64,000 bases of DNA, taken from Capsicum annuum (Eukaryota; Streptophyta; Magnoliopsida; Solanales; Solanaceae). The stretch covers positions 244,009 through 308,008 of the forward strand of contig NW_025860098.1 of assembly GCF_002878395.1 (NCBI RefSeq), read 5' to 3'. The first letter of the stretch is position 1. Each line of letters opens with the position of its first letter. The notes beneath the pieces are model-generated. The model did no database searches and was not told the origin of the DNA. It saw nothing but the letters and a program-made list of their open reading frames with translations. The position numbers were made by a program, and so were the translations under genes. Shown piece by piece: positions 46,542 through 57,165 of the stretch.

Positions 46542-48410
46542 CTGTAGGGTGCATGATGCTAAGCATACTAAGCTTGACTAATAAGTGTGTATATTGGGCT
46601 TGAATTAAACCCTTGTTGAGAAGGTCAACAACCTGATCATGTGTGTGAACATAAATAGGTTGTATCAAGCCATTCTTGATCTTATACCTGATGAAATGAC
46701 AATCTATCTTAATGTGTTTTGTCCTCTCTTGAAACACAAGATTACTGGCCAATTGCATAACTGAATTACTGTTACTAAACACTAAAATAGTCAGGGTAAG
46801 GGGATTATTGAGTTCCTGGAACAAGCCAACTAACCAAGATACTTCTGTAACTACTGAAGACATGCTTCAGTATTTAGCTTCAGCAGAACTTCTTGACATA
46901 GTATGCTATTTCTTAGACTTTCAAGAGATCAAAGAGCCACCAAAATAAATGGCATAGCCAGTGGCTGAACGTCTAGTATTAGGACAGGCAGCCCAATTTT
47001 AGTCACACCAACAAGTGATAGTGGTAGAAGAATCAACTTTCAACCAAACTCCTTGACTAACTAAACCCTAAAGGCATCTTACTTCTCTAATAGATGCATC
47101 CCAATGTGATTGTTTAGGATATCTCATGAATTCACTGAGAGTTTTGACAACAAAAAAAATATAAGGTATTATGATGGTAGCATATATAAGCTTTCCTATC
47201 AGTCTTTGATAAGAAGATACATCATACAACAACTCATCTCCTTGTACACTTGTGGATTAATCATATTAAAGTGTTGTCAACCTGAGATTAGACTCCAAAG
47301 GGGTGAGGGCCGGCTTGGAGCCACTAAAACATGTGTCTGAAATTAACTCAAGGATATATTTCCTTAGATTCAATATCACCCTAGAGGCTGACCCGACCTG
47401 AGGACCTCAATACCTAATATGTACTTGAGATCACCTATGTCCTTTATTCTGAACTATTCCTGTAACTTGTCTTTGGTTGCATCAATCAGAGTGCTGCTGC
47501 TTCTAGTGATGAGTAAGTCATCAACTTAAACTAGAGCTATCACTGTATCATCACCTTGATGTAGAGTGAATAAAGAATAGTCATGTGCACTTTGTATGAA
47601 ACCATCAAGTAAGGCATCAGTTAGTTTAAGTTTCCATTGTAAGGAATCTTGCTTGAGACCATACAGGGATTTGAGTAGCCCTCAAACCTTATGCTCCCCC
47701 TATTTTCTAAAACCTTCTGTTAGCTTTATATATACGTCCTATTCAAGATTACCTTGTAAGAATGCATTATAGGCATCCATCTGATAAAGAGTCCATCCTC
47801 TGGATACTGCAATAACAATTACACGCCTAATTGTCACCATTTTGGAAACTGGAGAATATGTTTCATGATAATCTATCCCTTCTTGTTGTCGATATCACTT
47901 GGACACCAATCTTACTTTGAACCTTTCTACTTCTCCATTTTCAAGATACTTTATTCTGTATATCTACTTAGAACCCACAGTGTTCTTACCTTAAGGAAAA
48001 TTAACAATAATCCATGTATTGTTAGACTCTAATGCTTGGATTTCCAACTTCATAGATTCCACCCATCTTTCATTCTTGACAGCTTGTTTGAAGTGCTGGG
48101 GTTCAGTTAAATTGGAGAACCTTGGAAAGTAGCATAGATAAATAAAGCTTATTTTTCTGTAAGATAAGATGTTGGCTAAGGGATGCTTACATATTCATCT
48201 CTTAGATGTATCAACATAATCATGCATCCACACAAGTGGTCTAATAGCTCTTGTAGGCCTAATGGTAGAAGATTGAGTCAAGGATTGATTAGCTGGAGTA
48301 TCTGGTCTATTACTTGTGTTAGGTAAATCAAGATTAGGTGCACCAGTATTTGTAAGAACTTCATCTTCCAGGGAATTATGCTCAGAAGGAACCTCATAAG
48401 GGATTATCAT
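46537..48410 (-). pseudogene. Reverse transcriptase and RNase H of copia C
   Basis: Read on the minus strand. The linker RPTRAIRPLVWMHDYV (48195-48410) leads into reverse transcriptase, with many frame breaks from 48190 to 46900. The active site should read YVDD: VDD is at 47517-47525, but the Tyr codon is a TAA stop (47526-47528), so the core is destroyed. The RNase H end is open at 46537-46863 (VSWLVGLFQELNNPLT, NLVFQERTKHIKIDCHFIRY, VVDLLNKGL), where its central Asp block reads FSNSNS rather than CDSK or similar. The frame ends near the PPT as normal. Confidence 0.88.
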
Positions 48411-49463
48411 TAGTTGTGGAGTCTAAGAAATCATTGATGTCTTCACTAGCTTTGTAAGTTGTTGCATATTGTAAATCCTTTTGTGATGGATCAAATGGGA
48501 ATATGTCTTATTAAAACATAACATCTCTATTAACAAGTAACTTATTGGATTGCAAGTACATAAGTAAATACCCCTTTTGAGACTCCGAATAACCTACTAA
48601 CACAACAGGTTTTACCTTTTCAGAAAACTTATCACTTCAAGGAACTACTGTGACATAGCATAGATAGCCAATCACCCTTAAATGGGATAGCTGGGGATCC
48701 TTGGAGAATAACAAATGTAAAGTACTTTTATAATTCAAAACTAAGTATGGTAACCTATTCATAAGGTATAATACAACCTTTACACATAATCCTTGGTACT
48801 TGATTGGCAAATAGGACTAAAATTTTAATGCTCTAGCTATGTTTAGTATCTGTCAGTGCTTCCTATCCACAACTCCATTTTGTTGTATAGTGTTAGGACA
48901 ACTAGTTTGACATAAAATACCTAAAGACTGGAACAATGCATGACATTGAGAATTGATAAACTCAATCCCATTATTAGAGTTTATGGTCTTAATTAATACT
49001 CCAAACTGTGTTTTGATCATAGAAATGAAGGTCTTAATAGATACCATGGATTCAGACTTCAGTTGTAATAGATGTACCCAAGTGTATCTAGTTTAATCAT
49101 CAAACATTTTTATAAAATAGTACTTATTATCAAAAGTAGAAGTCCTATAAGGTCCCCAAAAATCAATGTGTAGAAGCTCAAAATAGTTTGACCATTTTGA
49201 AGTACTATGAGGGAATGATAACCTTGTTTGCTTAGCTAATGGGTATATTGTACATTTTTTTAGCTTATCTACATCATTATGATTCTTCAAAAGGTTTAAT
49301 GATCTCAGAACTTGTGAGTTGGGATGTCTAATTCTTTTGTGCCATAGTGTGAAACCTGGAATGAAAACTTCTACAATTATCTTGTTGTGCTTTAGTACTG
49401 CAAGGCTAGTGTTATCTTTCCATTCTCCTCTAATATCATAAATCCCACTCTTGTCTACCACTC
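48411..49463 (-). pseudogene. Integrase of copia C with altered catalytic triad
   Basis: GAG-pre-integrase block FTLWHKRIRHPNSQVLRSL (about 49340-49395) with a decayed zinc region. First Asp in ELLHIDFWGPYRTSTFD (about 49130-49180). The second Asp motif reads NSNNGIEF, with Asp changed to Asn at 48973-48975. The Glu motif reads QQNGVVDRKH, with Glu changed to Asp at 48865-48867. Two of three metal-binding residues are therefore altered, in addition to stops. Order after protease and before reverse transcriptase confirms Ty1/copia. Confidence 0.9.
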
Positions 49464-50935
49464 CCTTTCACCTTGCCATTGAAGAGTTCCTGAAAGACAC
49501 AAAAATTAGGATAGAAGGAAACAAAATAAGAGAGTTCCTTGGTTATCTTAGCAACAAACAGTAAGTTAAGTCTAAAGTCTGGGACAAACAGAACATCCTT
49601 GATCACACCATCTACAAACACATAAGCCTCTCAAATATGAGAAATGTTTACTTCATCACTAGTAAGATGGTGTAGCTTGTCCTTTTGACTTGATGCTAGG
49701 ATTGTACTATTTCTAAACATGTGTTTGTGTAAAGCTACATGATGTGTAGCCCTTGAGTCCACAATCTAATTGTCAGAACATGTTTTGGATAGAAAATAAG
49801 TGGTTATACCTGTCTTATTGACTTGTTTCATGTCTTTGGTTTCTTTGTTCAGCATGCTCATAATTTGAGAATATTCTTCAGTTGTGAATATGTGATCCTT
49901 TACTACTGGTATAGGTCCCTGATCATAACTTGAACCAGTAATATCAACTTGGCCTACTACCATATTAACTGTTTGAGTGGGCTTACCAACTGTGTTGTTT
50001 CCCCCACCATATGAAGAATAGTTGTTACCATTACTATATGACCTAGGATTATCAGTAATATACCCTTTCTGTTTCCTTTAATTCTTCCAATCAATAGGAT
50101 AGCCAATTGTTTATAAGAACTCTCTTCGGTATGACCTAAGAGGTGACAATAGTCATATTTTCTGCCTTTGTAGGTGGAAATTCCTTGTCTACTTCCTTTC
50201 CCATGACCATAAGAACCATAATTTTGATTCACCTGCATGACTAGTGGTTCTGATCTATCATATACAGTGATTATACAAGAGGAATGTTGGATCTCATCCT
50301 CAACAAGCATGGCATAAGCTTAATTGATATTAGGAGTTACTGCCTTGGGTAAAATTTTTCTCTGAGCTTGATCATAAGACTCATTTAAGACACTCAAAAA
50401 CTGTAAGAGTTTCAATTTCAACATATAATCTGAATATACATTAGAATTAGGGAACTCACAAATAGAATTAGGCGCTAACACATTATATTCATTTCCACAA
50501 ACTTTTCAATTTGGTGTAATAAACTAAAATTGAATCAGTACCTTGAGAAGGCATATTGATTTCAAGATGCAACTGATAGATACGCATATGATTTACCTTG
50601 TCGAATATTTCTTTCAAATCTTCCCAGACTGCATAAGCATTGGTAGCATAAACAATGTAAGATAGCAGGGTCTCACTGACTGTATTTATAATCCAGGATA
50701 AAACAATTGCATTACATGTCTCCCATTTCTCATGAAGTTCCTCCATGTACAATTCCTTGCTACAGGATCCAACAACAAAATCAAACTCTCTCTTTCCTTA
50801 GAGTGCAATGCTCATTGAACGACTCCATAAGTTGTAATTTTCTGAACCAGTGAGTTTGATGGGAACTAGTACAACATTAGAGCTATCTGAAGTACCAATA
50901 AAAAGTTGATCACTTTGATCAATCTTAGGAGCCAT
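49464..50935 (-). pseudogene. gag and protease of copia C
   Basis: Start MAPKIDQSDQLFIGTSDSS at 50935 (ATG on the minus strand). VPIKLTGSENYNLWSRSMSI and the UBN2-type capsid block WEDLKEIFDKVNHMRIYQLH (50489-50752) follow in the same frame after a stop at about 50798. The zinc knuckle region (about 50140-50170) reads YDYCHLLGHTEESSYK: first and last cysteines are Tyr. The protease site near 49751-49759 reads IVDSRATHH, with the essential DSG changed to DSR, and the Trp before it is a stop. So neither nucleocapsid nor protease could work. Confidence 0.88.
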
Positions 50936-51106
50936 GGCTGAATATATTGAATTAACAATGGAGTTCAATTGAGAAGAAGAAGAAGCCGATAATAGAGATC
51001 GGACAAATTTGAACTGGAATCGAGAAGAATGAAAATAGAGATCACACAAAATCCTCATAATTTGTAGGTAATAGAATGAGAATTAAACTAAATCTTCTTA
51101 GACCTG

Positions 51107-51118
51107 GCTCTGATACCA
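51107..51118 (-). other. Primer-binding site of C (initiator-Met tRNA type)
   Basis: On the minus strand TGGTATCAGAGC directly after the LTR end CACA at 51119. Confidence 0.92.
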
Positions 51119-51264
51119 TGTGAAATTCTATTACAACATTTCGGCTATTCATTATCAATGGAAGAAAAAGTAAAGGAGGAACTCAACTTTTTTATTCCAT
51201 TAGCTTTACATTGTTGATTGTTGCTCTTATTTATAGACAATTGTGAGCCGACTGAGCTTCTCTT

Positions 51265-51682
51265 TGTTGGGTTCGAAATTGAGAGGGCGTTATGCAAAAT
51301 CTATTAGTTATAATCTATGAGATGATAAATCAAACGACAAAAAAAATACTAAAAAGCTATATTAATTTATTGATATGATTTGGCCAAACGACCTACGTAT
51401 TAAAATAAAATTAAAAAATCTAAAACCTATTGGGAGCAATCTCCCCCTAAAAAGGAATCTTTAAACGACTACATTGTGTATGATATTGTGTTGTGGTATG
51501 AGAAGATGTCTTCTATTTATAGAGTTTCAAAACCTTTCCTCAAAGAAAGAGGTTTACCAAATATGGAAAAGTTTTATATGTTTCTTTCAGAAAAATAAAA
51601 GTGATTATGGTATTAATTTTATTTTTCTTCTAAGAAAAATAAAAATTAAATTTGGTAAGAAAATCAGGGCAAAACCCTAATA
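51265..51682 (-). repeat. 3' LTR of the TRIM-like element
   Basis: 418 bp, matching 52065-52486 throughout. Contains CTATTTATAG (51523-51532), a TATA box on the minus strand. Confidence 0.9.
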
Positions 51683-52064
51683 AATCTCCCCCTTTTGGTT
51701 TGATTTTCTGCAAAATATTTTTGATCCTCCTTCTTCTTGTGTATGATCTTCGTTCTTCACATATTTTTCATTTATCACTGCCATTTGACATGTTTTGAAA
51801 ATTGTGCCTTTTTGGGTTAAAATATATCAGCCCTTTTCGGGTTAAAAATATTGGAGCCCTTTTGCAGGGTAAAAAAGAGTTTTATTTTCTAATATGTGAC
51901 TGCATCATTATTGAAATATGATTGACAATTGTCTCCACATGTAGCTAGACAAAATCGTCATTATTGCCAAACTCACTGCAACTTGATTTTAAAACTTCTT
52001 TGAAGCAGTTTAATCTCGTTTCACCAAACCATTGGACCTTTTAACCATAGTCTCTAATACCACT

Positions 52065-52486
52065 TGTTGGATTCGAAATCGAGAGGGCATCATACAAAAG
52101 CTAGTAGTTGCAATCTATGAGACGATAAATCAGACGACAAGAATCAATACTAAAAAGCTATATTAATTTGTTGATATGATTTGGCCAAACGACCAACATA
52201 TTAAAAATAAAATTGAAAAACCTAAAACCTATTGGGAGAAATCTCCCCCTAAACAAGATTCTTTAAATGACTACATTGTGTATGATATTGTGTTGTGGTA
52301 TGAGAAGAAGTCTTCTATTTATACAGTTTCAAAACCTTTCCTCCAAGAAATGGGTTTGCCAAATATGGAAAACTTTTATATTTTCCTTTCAGAAAAAATA
52401 AAAGTAATTATGGTATTACTTTTATTTTCCTTCTAAGAAAAGTAAAACTTAAATTTGGTAAAAAAATCAAGGAAAAAACCCTAACA
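52065..52486 (-). repeat. 5' LTR of the TRIM-like element
   Basis: 422 bp, TGTTGGATTCGAAATCGAG at the left and AAACCCTAACA at the right. Short open frames inside both LTRs (about 51474-51680, 52176-52436) are conserved only because the LTRs are copies. Confidence 0.9.
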
Positions 52487-52671
52487 CTCCCCAGCTCATT
52501 GACAACTCAGCATAACCAACTGACAACCTAACTGCTTGCCTAACAAATTCTGTAACTAAATAAACCACCAACTAACCAACAAATTACCTATCCAATGGAA
52601 TAGTAACTCTGTACATTTTCATACACAGATGCAGTGAATACAGTGATGCATATACATGTTGAAACATATAT

Positions 52672-53110
52672 TTTGTAGGAACTCCACTCACTGAGTATTA
52701 ATCTAAGATCAATAAGGTCAAGGATGCTCTAGCTCAATGGAATAAGATCATTTATGGTAATAAATTTTAGAATATATACATGCTAGGACATAAGAAAGGT
52801 CAAGGAGATTCAAATTTAAATCCACCATACAGAGGCAAATAGAATGCCCAAAATAAAGTAGACACTAAACTTGAAGAGATATTTGCATATGAAGGAAAAA
52901 TACCTGAAGAAAAAAAAAACAAGAATGAGATTGTTACAAGATTAGGATAGAAACACAAAGTTCTTTCACTCCTATGAAACGGTGGGAGAAAGAAACCGAA
53001 TATTTCAAAAATCCAAACAAATCAAGGTGACTTGATTCACACTATCAAAATATACAAGGGGAGGTGAATTTCTTTAACGACTAGTTCAGGGAGACTTATA
53101 AAAAAACAAA
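52672..53110 (+). pseudogene. LINE ORF2 linker between endonuclease and reverse transcriptase
   Basis: Continues the LINE after C. KINKVKDALAQWNKIIYGNK (about 52708-52765) matches the LS-W-K-x-x-FGN block. After a frame change LKRYLHMKEKYLKKK and DRNTKFFHSY (about 52870-52975) match the block before reverse transcriptase, followed by ISKIQTNQGDLI (about 53005-53045). Frames break at least twice. The reverse transcriptase expected next is not found. Confidence 0.72.
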
Positions 53111-53289
53111 CTTTAAGAAGTTACAACACTTTACTTTTATCACAACACAAGCGACAAATAAATACATCATTTATGTATTTGTACAACTAGAAACCTGTGT
53201 TAGACTATTCTGTCATCAAATGGAAAAAAGGGATATGCAAAATCAAGTGTAATAAAGATGGGGTTAGGATAGTCAACTCGAGTTAACTA

Positions 53290-53760
53290 CTTAATGGATA
53301 TTTCTAAGGGATAGTGGAGGAGACCTAATATATTTCCAGGTGAAGAAGATAGGATAACATCTGATATGAAAGCTAAAAGAATGGCAACATTTGAAGCACT
53401 AAGGTATTATTTACCATAAAGAATGTGAGATATTTTATTTGAAACTTACTTAGTCTAATGAATATTTTGTAAGATGTGTGGAATGACCTTGGGACATATC
53501 CAAGAAAATAGAGGAAATTAGAGAAATAATTTGAGGTTACAGTCACAAATCACTCACATATTCGTAGAAGATAACCAGTTAGCAGATTAAGTTTCTATTA
53601 CAGCAGTAGAAAAATAAGTTTATTTTGAAACTCCCAAATTAGAAATGAAAATTTTGAACATAGACAAGGCATCCATAAATACCTTTAATAAGGATAAAGA
53701 GATAGCAGTATAAACTAGAAATAAACATGTAGGAGCGTTAAAGAGCATCAATATAGGAGT
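53290..53760 (+). pseudogene. RNase H-like remnant of the LINE
   Basis: In several frames: KAKRMATFEALRYYLP (about 53370-53420) fits the E-AI-EAL-Y block, ITHIFVEDNQLAD (about 53552-53590) fits the HI-REGN-LAD block, and PKLEMKILNIDKASI (about 53635-53680) fits the conserved end of the plant L1 RNase H. The order and spacing fit the C-terminal domain of plant L1 ORF2. 53761-54122 carries no motif I recognise and may be LINE 3' sequence. Confidence 0.6.
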
Positions 53761-54122
53761 GGATGATACAGAGCATTCACATTTACACAGAATTACAAAG
53801 GAAAATTCTTAATTAATAAAGGAAATACAATTGTTAATAAGATAGTTAGTCTGAGCTACTTAAGCTATCAAAACGTTGCATCAACAATATGAAAGAATTT
53901 TGCAGTGAAATTGGAGCTTCAAGATTGATATTAGTAGAGAATCGTTACAGAAGAGTGGTGAGATCACATACAGTTCCACATTGACTTCATTTGACCAAAC
54001 AAGAAAACTTCATTTGACCAAACAAGAAAACAAAAGAACAAAGGTATTAAAGTAATCTCTGTTAAAGTTAAAAAATAAATAACTGTTGAGGAATTTTGTG
54101 AATACACTTGATTATAAACTAA

Positions 54123-55636
54123 TGTCACCCAAGTTATATCTCAAAATAAATCAAAACATGATTGGTGTCAAATATAGTAACCCAATTGAGGTTAGGGTCG
54201 AACCCACAAGACATATGTTGAATATCTCTAACGAACTTAGCTTGCTGAAGTAGCTGAAAAAATACAGAAAAGTAAATGGAGGGATTTTGTGAGAACAATA
54301 TCAAAAGTAACAAATCTTTGTTGCTTTGGTTGAAATCAATAGGAAATGATCACAAGGACTATTTTTACCCTTACTTCCTAACTCCGTTGATTTTTGGTGC
54401 TCCGTAAAACAATCCGAATACCTTGCATGTAGAGTCTAATAAGATATATATCACTAATCGTCTTGTGAATGACTTTAGTGAATTTCATATTTACCTTTTG
54501 AGTCTTAGAGTGTCACCTTATTAAGACTTATCCTAGATACCAGAATAACTATTACCTTTTGAGTGTCAAGTTAATTAGATGAGAGTTGGTTGCCTCAAAT
54601 TACTATCATGATCTACTTTTTATAATCTCTACCTTTCTTTTGAAATAAGTATCAAAGACCAGCAGGTTCTTAATGTTGTCCACCATTAAAAAAACAATTA
54701 AACAAATGATGATCACAATACATGTAAGAATATTGATCAAGAACAACTTTATACTTCCTCTATTTGTTATTCCACCAGGTTTCACACAACCCTAGTTAGA
54801 TGGTTTTGCCGCTCATATTTGCAAGAACATCCACTGAATTCAATAAAGAACGCATATAAATAATCTTATAATAATTTAAGAATAAAACTCAGAATCTCAA
54901 ATAAATAATCAAATGTAAAAATCAAGAAAAAAGGATTCCAAGATCAACAGTCAAATCTTAGAATCAATACATTATTGTGAATGTAATGAGTGCATAAAAA
55001 TAATATTACATCAAAATAATATTACATCAATAGGGGTATTTATAGAATACATCAAACCCCTAAAAATCCTTTCCAAAATAAACTAGAAAAACTAGGTTGG
55101 CACCTACCTACGACCCCACTAACTGTCCATAGGTAGTACTTACCTTTAGTAAATTCGTAGGTAAATAACAAAGCAAAAAAAATCACATTTCAGAATTTCA
55201 CTTCTGCTACTTACCTTGGAACTTATGGCCAGTATGTAGTACTTACCACGTGTAAGTACCGAGGTAAGTAGCAGAGTAAGAAACTCCACCTTCAAAATTT
55301 CACTTTTTCTACTTACCTTGGCACTTATGACTAGTAGGTAGAACAAACCTCCGGTAAGTGCCTAGGTAAGAAGTAGAGAAAAAAATCTAGCTTCAAAATT
55401 TCTCTTCTGTAACTTACAACAGCCACTTACCATGGGCATAAGTACCACTTACGACCGGTAAGTAGGTATGTAAGTAGTCTTCTGCAACTTTTCACCATCT
55501 TTTTTCTTCTACTCTGCTCCAAAACTTGTTTCCCTACAAAAGAACCATAAAAGATATGAAATCTAACAAAAACATCTAATTACTTGCATAAATATTTTTT
55601 TAAGCATTACAAAATCCATGAAACAATAGCACATCA
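54123..55636 (-). repeat. 3' LTR of A3
   Basis: 1514 bp, plus-strand start TGTCACCCAAG, end AGCACATCA. Holds four tandem fold-back units at about 55085-55490. Parallel to 57166-58820 with substitutions and indels. Preceded on the minus strand by GTTGAGACTGC, a poor polypurine tract. Confidence 0.82.
55085..55490. repeat. Tandem fold-back units in A3 3' LTR (4 copies)
   Basis: Units of about 104 bp, each with CTACTTACCT near the start and AGGTAAGTAG near the end. The best unit has 20-nt arms 55206-55225 and 55253-55272 that pair at 18 positions, with a 27-nt loop. Words ACTTACC and GGTAAGT also recur inside the loops. Confidence 0.85.
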
Positions 55637-57165
55637 GCAGTCTCAACTTAGAACGTTTCTATGTTCTCGGGCGAAAAACACGTAAAAAATAATACGATGA
55701 TGCTTAACTAAGAAAAACTTAAGGCACCTATGACAATCAACTCAATTGCAGCTCAAAAATATCACTGCCTCATATTTCCAGCTTTTCAAAACTACTATGT
55801 GGATCTATGTATAGCACAATAATGTGGCACAAAGGAATCAATCTATGTTATTACATTAACAAAAAATAATTAAGAAGATAAGCAAGCTACACTACTCGAA
55901 CAGATAAGCAGCTAGTAAAACAATCCATGTACCCTTAATACAAAAAAGTCTCATTCTCACAATATAATCAGGCATGTTAATGTGGAGATGGTAACGAGAA
56001 ACTCACACTTACAAAAGAATTTCCAATTAGTGTGAAGATAATACCATAGGCTTTCCTTTGTATTCTTTAACTTAGTCTTTTGCATAGTTTGACAAGAATT
56101 ACTATAGGACTTTATGATCTTGTAACGTAGGATTGGGGGCTGGTATGGTACATTTGGAAACTAGTGACTCACCCTCCTTGACACTAGCACTACATTTAGG
56201 GTCCACTTCTCAACCATAATTTCTCTTTTATTCCATTCGTATTTCTCTTTCTCTTTTATTTCTTATTTAGGCTGGGTGTGGCTTCTTTATTTTAATTTTT
56301 TCTTTTTCTAATTTTAATTTTTTCTTTTTCGTTCTCTCTTTTGCTATTTTTTTATTTTTACCACGCGTAACACTATTTTATTTTCACCTATTCAGACCCT
56401 TTTTTGTACCCAATTCTAACTACCCACTCCTATGATACTCACCTCAACTTAAGCGATTTGCCTGAGTTGGGGTGAACAAAGTCCAAGGAGGAACCAGGGC
56501 TAAAACAGGTTCATTATAATTAAACTTGGATGGTAAAAGGTGAAAACAAGAAAGTGGGTCAATATAGTTTCAAATTTAGGGATCAAAGGATACTTTTTCA
56601 TATTTGGATGGTCATTTAGGCTAGGAGTGGACTAAATTCAAAAATGATCTATCATCACGTCCTAACCAACTATCCTAAAATCTAGGCAAGACTAACCAAG
56701 TAACTTTTTGATTAAATGCACAAAGGGAACTAGGTAAGTATCTCTCGAGCACACAATATAACGTTATATTACGCGCTACTTCCTATCCATTTCATGAAAG
56801 TTCTAAGCTAAGATTATTTTTCCTAATTCTAATGCCATAACAAGATTCACAATGCTCGCACATATATTCATATCATACAGATCACAAAATATTTTTGAAG
56901 GGGTAATAATTTCAAAAACATTTTAAAACAAATAGAATATGTCAACTAGCCTTAGGTTCCTAATTTTTCTCCTAATGAAACACAAATAGAACATAACACA
57001 TATATGACACAAACAAAAAATAACCTAACCATGTCAACTACACTAAGAACATACTCTAGGGAAAAGATGCATGGCAACAAAAACCCCAAGAGGACATCTA
57101 GACCCCCAAGTTGCCCCTACTAAGGATTTAGGGATTTGTTCCTAGGCAACTATGCTAAAATTTTA
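55637..57165 (-). other. Internal region of A3 (no gene)
   Basis: On the minus strand: decayed PBS, about 300 bp of leader, then sequence matching the A2 region 41100-44370: CCTAAATGACCATCCAAATATG (about 56632-56611), GAACCTGTTTTAGCCCTGGT (about 56511-56492), CGCTTAAGTTGAGGTGAG (about 56457-56440). 56200-56400 is T-rich. No gag or pol motif. Confidence 0.75.

Larger units (their letters stand above)
51265..52486 (-). mobile_element. TRIM-like miniature LTR element
   Basis: 1222 bp: LTRs 51265-51682 (418 bp) and 52065-52486 (422 bp), both TGTTGG...CCCTAACA or the mutated CCCTAATA, with an internal region of 382 bp. On the minus strand the PBS TGGTATTAGAGA (complement 52051-52062, one C-to-T from the initiator-Met type) lies 2 nt after the 5' LTR, and the PPT CCAAAAGGGGGAGATT (51684-51699) before the 3' LTR. 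Nothing is coded. TSD CTCTT (51260-51264) and CTCCC (52487-52491); the sister C LTR has CTCTC in the same context (about 33569). Confidence 0.9.
33424..52666 (-). mobile_element. Ty1/copia retrotransposon C, host of A2 and TRIM
   Basis: On the minus strand: 5' LTR 52666 to 51119 (with the TRIM element inside), PBS complement 51107-51118, gag-protease-integrase-reverse transcriptase-RNase H from 50935 to 46537 (copia order, integrase before reverse transcriptase), PPT 46530-46541, 3' LTR 46529 to 33424 (with A2 inside). LTR ends TGTTTCAACA and GAATTTCACA. Without insertions it would be about 5.2 kb with LTRs of roughly 300-320 bp. The pol active sites of three enzymes are destroyed. Confidence 0.92.
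51119..52666 (-). repeat. 5' LTR of C (discontinuous, TRIM inserted)
   Basis: Consists of 51119-51264 and about 52492-52666, roughly 320 bp. A TATA box on the minus strand (TATAAATA, 51229-51236) lies close to the PBS end. The right end GTTGAAACA is followed by the TSD TATAT (52667-52671). Confidence 0.88.
32241..54122 (+). mobile_element. LINE (plant L1-type) remnant L, split by copia C
   Basis: Parts: 32241-33423 and 52672-54122. Endonuclease motifs end at the left edge of C and the post-endonuclease linker continues directly after it, in the same order and strand as a plant L1 ORF2. The reverse transcriptase is missing between about 53110 and 53290, and an RNase H-like domain follows, as in plant L1 elements. 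Every frame is broken by many stops. 32241-32830 shows no motif. The 3' end and poly(A) were not found; A3 follows at 54123. Confidence 0.7.
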
